The notes under the pieces were generated by a model. That model was not told where the DNA came from. It was given only the letters and a program-made list of their open reading frames with translations, and did no database searches. Made by a program: the position numbers and the translations under genes. This document shows, piece by piece, positions 61,034 to 64,000 of a stretch of 64,000 nucleotides of DNA. This DNA comes from Pseudomonas costantinii. Lineage in GTDB: Bacteria > Pseudomonadota > Gammaproteobacteria > Pseudomonadales > Pseudomonadaceae. Numbering within the stretch: position 1 is the stretch's first letter; every line of letters starts with the position of its first letter. The stretch is from assembly GCF_001870435.1 (NCBI RefSeq), contig NZ_MDDR01000057.1, positions 330,053 through 394,052 of the forward strand. The letters are read 5' to 3'.

Positions 61034-61126
61034 GCGTAGCCACTATCGAGCCTTGGCGAGGCTGCGTCGAGGGCGTACCTGACACACCGCAAACGCAGCC
61101 TCGCCAAGGCTCGACAGCTGCTACGG
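61034..61126 (+). repeat. second copy of the REPIN-like palindrome
   Basis: Arms about 61034-61071 and 61091-61126 pair through GAGCCTTGGCGAGGCTGCG and its complement, flanked by TAGCCACTAT/AGCTGCTACG. It has the same outer motif (GTAGCAGCTG) and core (GCGAGGCTGCG) as the element at 11451-11554. It fills much of the 288-bp gap upstream of the TPR gene; the rest of that gap shows nothing I can name. Confidence 0.85.
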
Positions 61127-61170
61127 CGGCGGGTGGCACAAGGTTTGCGAAGCCGCATTGATCTGAACCA

Positions 61171-62535
61171 ATGAGCCTTCACACCATGTCACTGGATTAC
61201 CTGGGCAACCCCATCGACACCACTGATTCCGCCACCCGCCAGGGCCTGGACGATTTCATCGGTGGTTTCCTCGGCTACCAGCCCCGCGCCGAAGGCATCC
61301 TCGCCACCGCCGATGCCAACCCCGGCTCCGCGCTGGCCAATGCCTTCGCCGGGTTGCTGCTGATGTTTATCGAGTCCCCCGAAGGCCCGGCGCTGGCCGA
61401 GCAATACCGCCAACGCGCCGCAGCCGTTAACACCGACCACCCCCGCACCCAGCTGTACCTGGCACTGCTGCACGCCTGGGTCCACGACGACCTGGAGCAA
61501 GTCCTGCATCTGAGCGAACACCTGCTGGAGCGCTACCCCCGCGACCTGTTTGCCGCCAAGCTCAACCAGTACCTGGAGTTCAACCGAGGCAACTGGCCGG
61601 CGCTGTTGCGCATCGGCCTCAAGGCTGTAGCCGGTGCCCCGGATATCGCCCACAGCCACGGCTTGCTGGCCTTCGCCTACGAGCAGTGCCACCTGCTCGA
61701 AGAGGCCGAAGCCAGTGCGTTGCAAGCCCTGCGTTTGCAACCGTCTGAGCCCTGGGCCCAGCACGCGTTGGCCCATGTGATGCTGACCCAGGGGCGTGTC
61801 GAAGAAGGCACGGCGTTTCTGGAAAGCGTGGCGCATCACTGGTCCGGCTTGAACTCGTTCATGTACACCCATAACTGGTGGCACCTGGCGCTGTTCTACC
61901 TGGCGCGCGGGGAGGATCAACGTGTGTTGGAGATTTACGACCAGCACGTGTGGGGCATCTTGCCGGAATACTCTCAGGACCAGGTTGGTGCGGTGTCCTT
62001 GTTGGCGCGGCTGGAGTTGGCGGGGATTGATGTGGGGGAGCGCTGGCAGGCGTTGGCGCCGTACCTGCAGCGGCGGGTTGGCGATACGGTGCAGCCGTTT
62101 CTCAGCGTGCAGTATGTGTATGGGTTGGCGCGGGCGGGCAAGCCTGAGGCGGATGAGCTGCTGGCGGCGCTGCACCAATATAGTGTTGAGGCGCGGCCGG
62201 TGTGGGGTGAGGTGACGTTGCCATTGGCACGGGGGTTGTTGGCGCATGCGCGGGGGGATGCGCAGAGGGCGTTGGAGCAACTGGCGATCGCCTTGCCGCG
62301 GTTGAATGAGATTGGTGGGAGCCATGCGCAGCGGGATTTGTTTGCGCAGGTTGAGTTGGATGCGCGGTTGCAGGCTGGGGATTGGTTTGGGGCGCAGCAG
62401 GCGCTGGAATTGCGGCGGCGGTATGACGGGTGGGATGTGCCGACTAATCGGAGTTTGGTCAGGGTTTATGAAGCGTTGGGGTTGCCTGAGCAGGCGGCCA
62501 GGGCTCTCGGGCGGGTTGAGCGGTTTGCTGGGTGA
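61171..62535 (+). CDS. tetratricopeptide-repeat protein (TTC38-like)
   Basis: A 454-residue, largely alpha-helical protein resembling the TTC38 family. Repeats are seen from about 40 on, with the clearest segments HGLLAFAYEQCHLLEEAEASALQALRLQPSEPWAQHALAHVMLTQGRVEEGTAFLESV and SFMYTHNWWHLALFYLARGEDQRVLEIYDQHVWG. No signal or membrane segment. Function unknown; TPR proteins usually mediate protein contacts. ATG 61171 and 61186 are both possible. Third-position base use shifts from C to G/T in the last ~180 codons. Its stop (62533-62535) coincides with the edge of a repeat element. Confidence 0.78.
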   Translation: MSLHTMSLDYLGNPIDTTDSATRQGLDDFIGGFLGYQPRAEGILATADANPGSALANAFAGLLLMFIESPEGPALAEQYRQRAAAVNTDHPRTQLYLALLHAWVHDDLEQVLHLSEHLLERYPRDLFAAKLNQYLEFNRGNWPALLRIGLKAVAGAPDIAHSHGLLAFAYEQCHLLEEAEASALQALRLQPSEPWAQHALAHVMLTQGRVEEGTAFLESVAHHWSGLNSFMYTHNWWHLALFYLARGEDQRVLEIYDQHVWGILPEYSQDQVGAVSLLARLELAGIDVGERWQALAPYLQRRVGDTVQPFLSVQYVYGLARAGKPEADELLAALHQYSVEARPVWGEVTLPLARGLLAHARGDAQRALEQLAIALPRLNEIGGSHAQRDLFAQVELDARLQAGDWFGAQQALELRRRYDGWDVPTNRSLVRVYEALGLPEQAARALGRVERFAG

Positions 62536-62625
62536 GTACATATCCGTTGTTTGGGTAACGGCCGCGTATGGTTTCGCCCTTACAGCGACTCACTTTGGAA
62601 AAGCCCCAAAGTGAGTCGCTGTAAG
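62534..62625. repeat. GAGTACATATCCGTT-family element interrupted by the insertion sequence
   Basis: Left arm 62534-62598 (GAGTACATATCC, then GGTAACGGCCGC, GGTTTCGCCCTTACAGC, GACTCACTTTGG), 7-base loop, then the beginning of the right arm (CCAAAGTGAGTCGCTGTAAG). The mirror arm breaks off where the insertion sequence starts. In intact copies it continues with GGGCGAAACC, so the remainder should lie beyond the IS, outside this window. Confidence 0.85.
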
Positions 62626-64000
62626 GGAGAGTGTCAGATTTTTTGTGTGCGGGCCGGTAGCGGCCTGCCTTCAGGCAGGCCTTGGTTTTACCAGGTCGGT
62701 CTGATAAATCGGTCTCCGTACAGGATCGCAAACTGGTTCATCACATTCTTCCAATCATGAGCTGCGCTGCCCCAGTTCGCAGTGATATTGCGTAAGCCCA
62801 GCCAGATCAACTTTGTCGCTGCTTCGTCCGTCGGGAAGTGGCCTCGGGTCTTAATGATCTTTCGCAATTGAGCATTGATACTCTCGATGGCGTTCGTTGT
62901 GTAGATCACTTTTCGTATCGCCGGGGGAAACACGAAGAACGGAATGACGCGATCCCAAGCGCGCTTCCAAGCAGCTACCACCGTCGGATATTGCCTGCCC
63001 CAAGGCCCTGTTTCGAAGGCCAGAAGCGCTTGTTCGGCCGTGTCCGCGTTAAGCGCTTGATAGATCGGCTTCAGTGCTTTTGCCAGTTCGCGACGCTTAT
63101 CCCACGGTGCGTACTCAAGGCTGTTACGGATCAGATGAACGATGCAGGTCTGCAATGTCGCGTCAGGAAACACTGCAGCCAGGGCTTCGGGCATGCCTTT
63201 CAGACCGTCAGTTACCGCAATCAAGACGTCCTCGACACCCCGGATCTTCAGGTCATTGAAGACTTTCATCCAGAACTTAGCGCCTTCGGTTGTCTCAATC
63301 CAAATGCCCAGAATATCTCGCGTGCCGTCTGGTAAAACACCCAGCGCCAAGTAGATAGCCTTGTTACGTACCAAACCTTCATCGCGAATTTTGACGCGTA
63401 AGGCATCGAAGAAAATCACTGGGTACATCGGCTCAAGCGGCCGTTGTTGCCAAGCGGTGACTTCCTCCAAAACGGCGTCGGTCACCGAGCTGATGAAGTT
63501 GTGCGAGACGTCTGTTCCGTACTGTTCCGACAGAAACGCACGGATCTCACGCACCGTCATGCCTCGGGCGTACATCGCAATGATTTTGTCGTCAAAGCCG
63601 GTAAAACGGCGTTCATGCTTGGGGATCAAGATCGGCGCAAAGCTTCCATCGCGATCTCGGGGAATATCCAGGCGAAGTGGGCCGTCATCGGTCAACACTG
63701 TCTTACCGCTTTTTCCGTTGCGCTGATTGCTCGACTCCTCAGGGCGCTCCGCGCCCTGAGGATAGCCAAGGTGATGACCCAGTTCGGCACCGAGGGCTCG
63801 TTCGATGAGCGCCTTTTTGAACGCCATCGAGGCGTCCTGAATGGCTTCGGCACTCATCGGGCCACTGACGAACTGGTCGATCAGCTCTTTTGGAATCGAT
63901 GGAAGGTCGCGCTGGGCCTCACGGGCCGGTTTCTTTTTGGTCGGCATACATGCACCTCTTCAACATGTTATGCCCGAACACAAAATTTATGACAGTCCCC
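62626..64000 (-). mobile_element. IS256-family insertion sequence
   Basis: An element of about 1,375 bp bounded by imperfect 28-bp terminal inverted repeats (62626-62653 and 63973-64000; 22 of 28 match). Both ends share the core TGTCA and TTTTGTGT. It contains one transposase gene on the minus strand. The right repeat ends exactly at the window edge, so the direct target repeat cannot be tested. It has inserted into the right arm of the 62.5-kb palindromic element. Confidence 0.9.
62688..63947 (-). CDS. IS256-family (Mutator) transposase
   Basis: A 419-residue DDE transposase. The catalytic acids are predicted in VIFFDALRVKIRDEG (Asp about 175), VTDGLKGMPEALAAVFPDATLQTCIVHLIRNS (Asp about 244; also the signature of the family) and NAIESINAQLRKIIKTRGHFPTDEA (Glu about 353). 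The N-terminus is basic (PTKKKPAREAQRD), and the DNA-binding part includes MTVREIRAFLSEQYGTDVSHNFISSVTDAV. Normal length and no stop or frameshift, so probably functional. GAGG lies upstream of the ATG at 63947. Confidence 0.94.
   Translation of the reverse strand: MPTKKKPAREAQRDLPSIPKELIDQFVSGPMSAEAIQDASMAFKKALIERALGAELGHHLGYPQGAERPEESSNQRNGKSGKTVLTDDGPLRLDIPRDRDGSFAPILIPKHERRFTGFDDKIIAMYARGMTVREIRAFLSEQYGTDVSHNFISSVTDAVLEEVTAWQQRPLEPMYPVIFFDALRVKIRDEGLVRNKAIYLALGVLPDGTRDILGIWIETTEGAKFWMKVFNDLKIRGVEDVLIAVTDGLKGMPEALAAVFPDATLQTCIVHLIRNSLEYAPWDKRRELAKALKPIYQALNADTAEQALLAFETGPWGRQYPTVVAAWKRAWDRVIPFFVFPPAIRKVIYTTNAIESINAQLRKIIKTRGHFPTDEAATKLIWLGLRNITANWGSAAHDWKNVMNQFAILYGDRFIRPTW

Noticed and set aside
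61189..62541. 450-codon minus-strand frame opposite the TPR gene
   Set aside because: Gln/Arg/Pro-rich with no motif, whereas the plus strand encodes clear TPR repeats.
1..64000. tRNA, rRNA and prophage genes
   Set aside because: Looked for clover-leaf-like or conserved rRNA segments and phage structural genes; none was recognised by eye. A tRNA scan would be the decisive test.

Overview
The window looks like chromosome from a fluorescent Pseudomonas (P. fluorescens complex). The grounds are high G+C coding sequence, a complete bkdR/bkdA1-A2-B-lpdV locus, pyoverdine genes (pvdA, an FpvI-type sigma factor, pvdRT-opmQ) with iron-starvation promoters, many ABC uptake operons with dedicated regulators, and REP-type palindromes in the gaps. 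No rRNA, tRNA, CRISPR array or prophage was recognised. The only intact mobile element is an IS256-family insertion sequence at the right edge.

Layout. 1-0.4 kb: 3' end of a superfamily I helicase gene. 0.4-7.2 kb: branched-chain amino acid catabolism (bkdR divergent from bkdA1-A2-B-lpdV, then an ilvE-type aminotransferase). 7.2-8.1 kb: a tandem GNAT protein. 8.4-14.3 kb: a citrulline/ornithine module (ctlX, ornithine cyclodeaminase, polar amino acid ABC importer, Lrp regulator). 14.4-16.4 kb: a two-gene DNA-repair pair (radical SAM protein plus DUF4130 protein) preceded by a good LexA box. 16.5-23.3 kb: pyoverdine biosynthesis, regulation and export. 23.4-24.1 kb: an exported alpha/beta-hydrolase-like protein lacking its active-site motifs. 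24.2-32.4 kb: a GntR-controlled operon with a branched-chain-type ABC importer, an M20 amidohydrolase and an amidase, probably for an amide or ureide compound. 32.4-33.3 kb: a large non-coding palindrome. 33.5-42.3 kb: LysR and LacI regulators, then a leftward polyol operon (SBP, ATPase, permease, dehydrogenase, FGGY kinase, L-xylulose-reductase-like SDR) with a perfect LacI-type operator. 42.7-44.5 kb: fatty acid hydroxylase and SMP-30-like lactonase. 44.5-50.3 kb: a secreted PPC-domain protein and an AttEFGH-like operon. 50.5-54.6 kb: histidine phosphatase and two ArnT-like glycosyltransferases, probably acting on LPS. 54.6-61 kb: alpha/beta hydrolase and an oligopeptide-type ABC importer. 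61.2-62.5 kb: TPR protein. 62.6-64.0 kb: the insertion sequence.

The most unusual non-coding feature is a family of long inverted repeats whose outer ends read GAGTACATATCCGTT. It occurs at five intergenic sites (about 8.2, 32.4-33.3, 42.4-42.6, 55.5-55.8 and 62.5 kb). Sizes run from a single arm to a palindrome of about 780 bp, and one copy is interrupted by the insertion sequence. Other regulatory sites read directly from the sequence are a LexA box, two PvdS boxes, a Fur-like box, a LacI-type operator, a palindrome upstream of the GntR gene, and stem-loops between binding-protein and transporter genes in three separate ABC operons.

Many starts were moved inward from the longest open frame because a Shine-Dalgarno sequence, a signal peptide, a family-typical N-terminus or a stop/start overlap favoured it. 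The reason is given in each entry.
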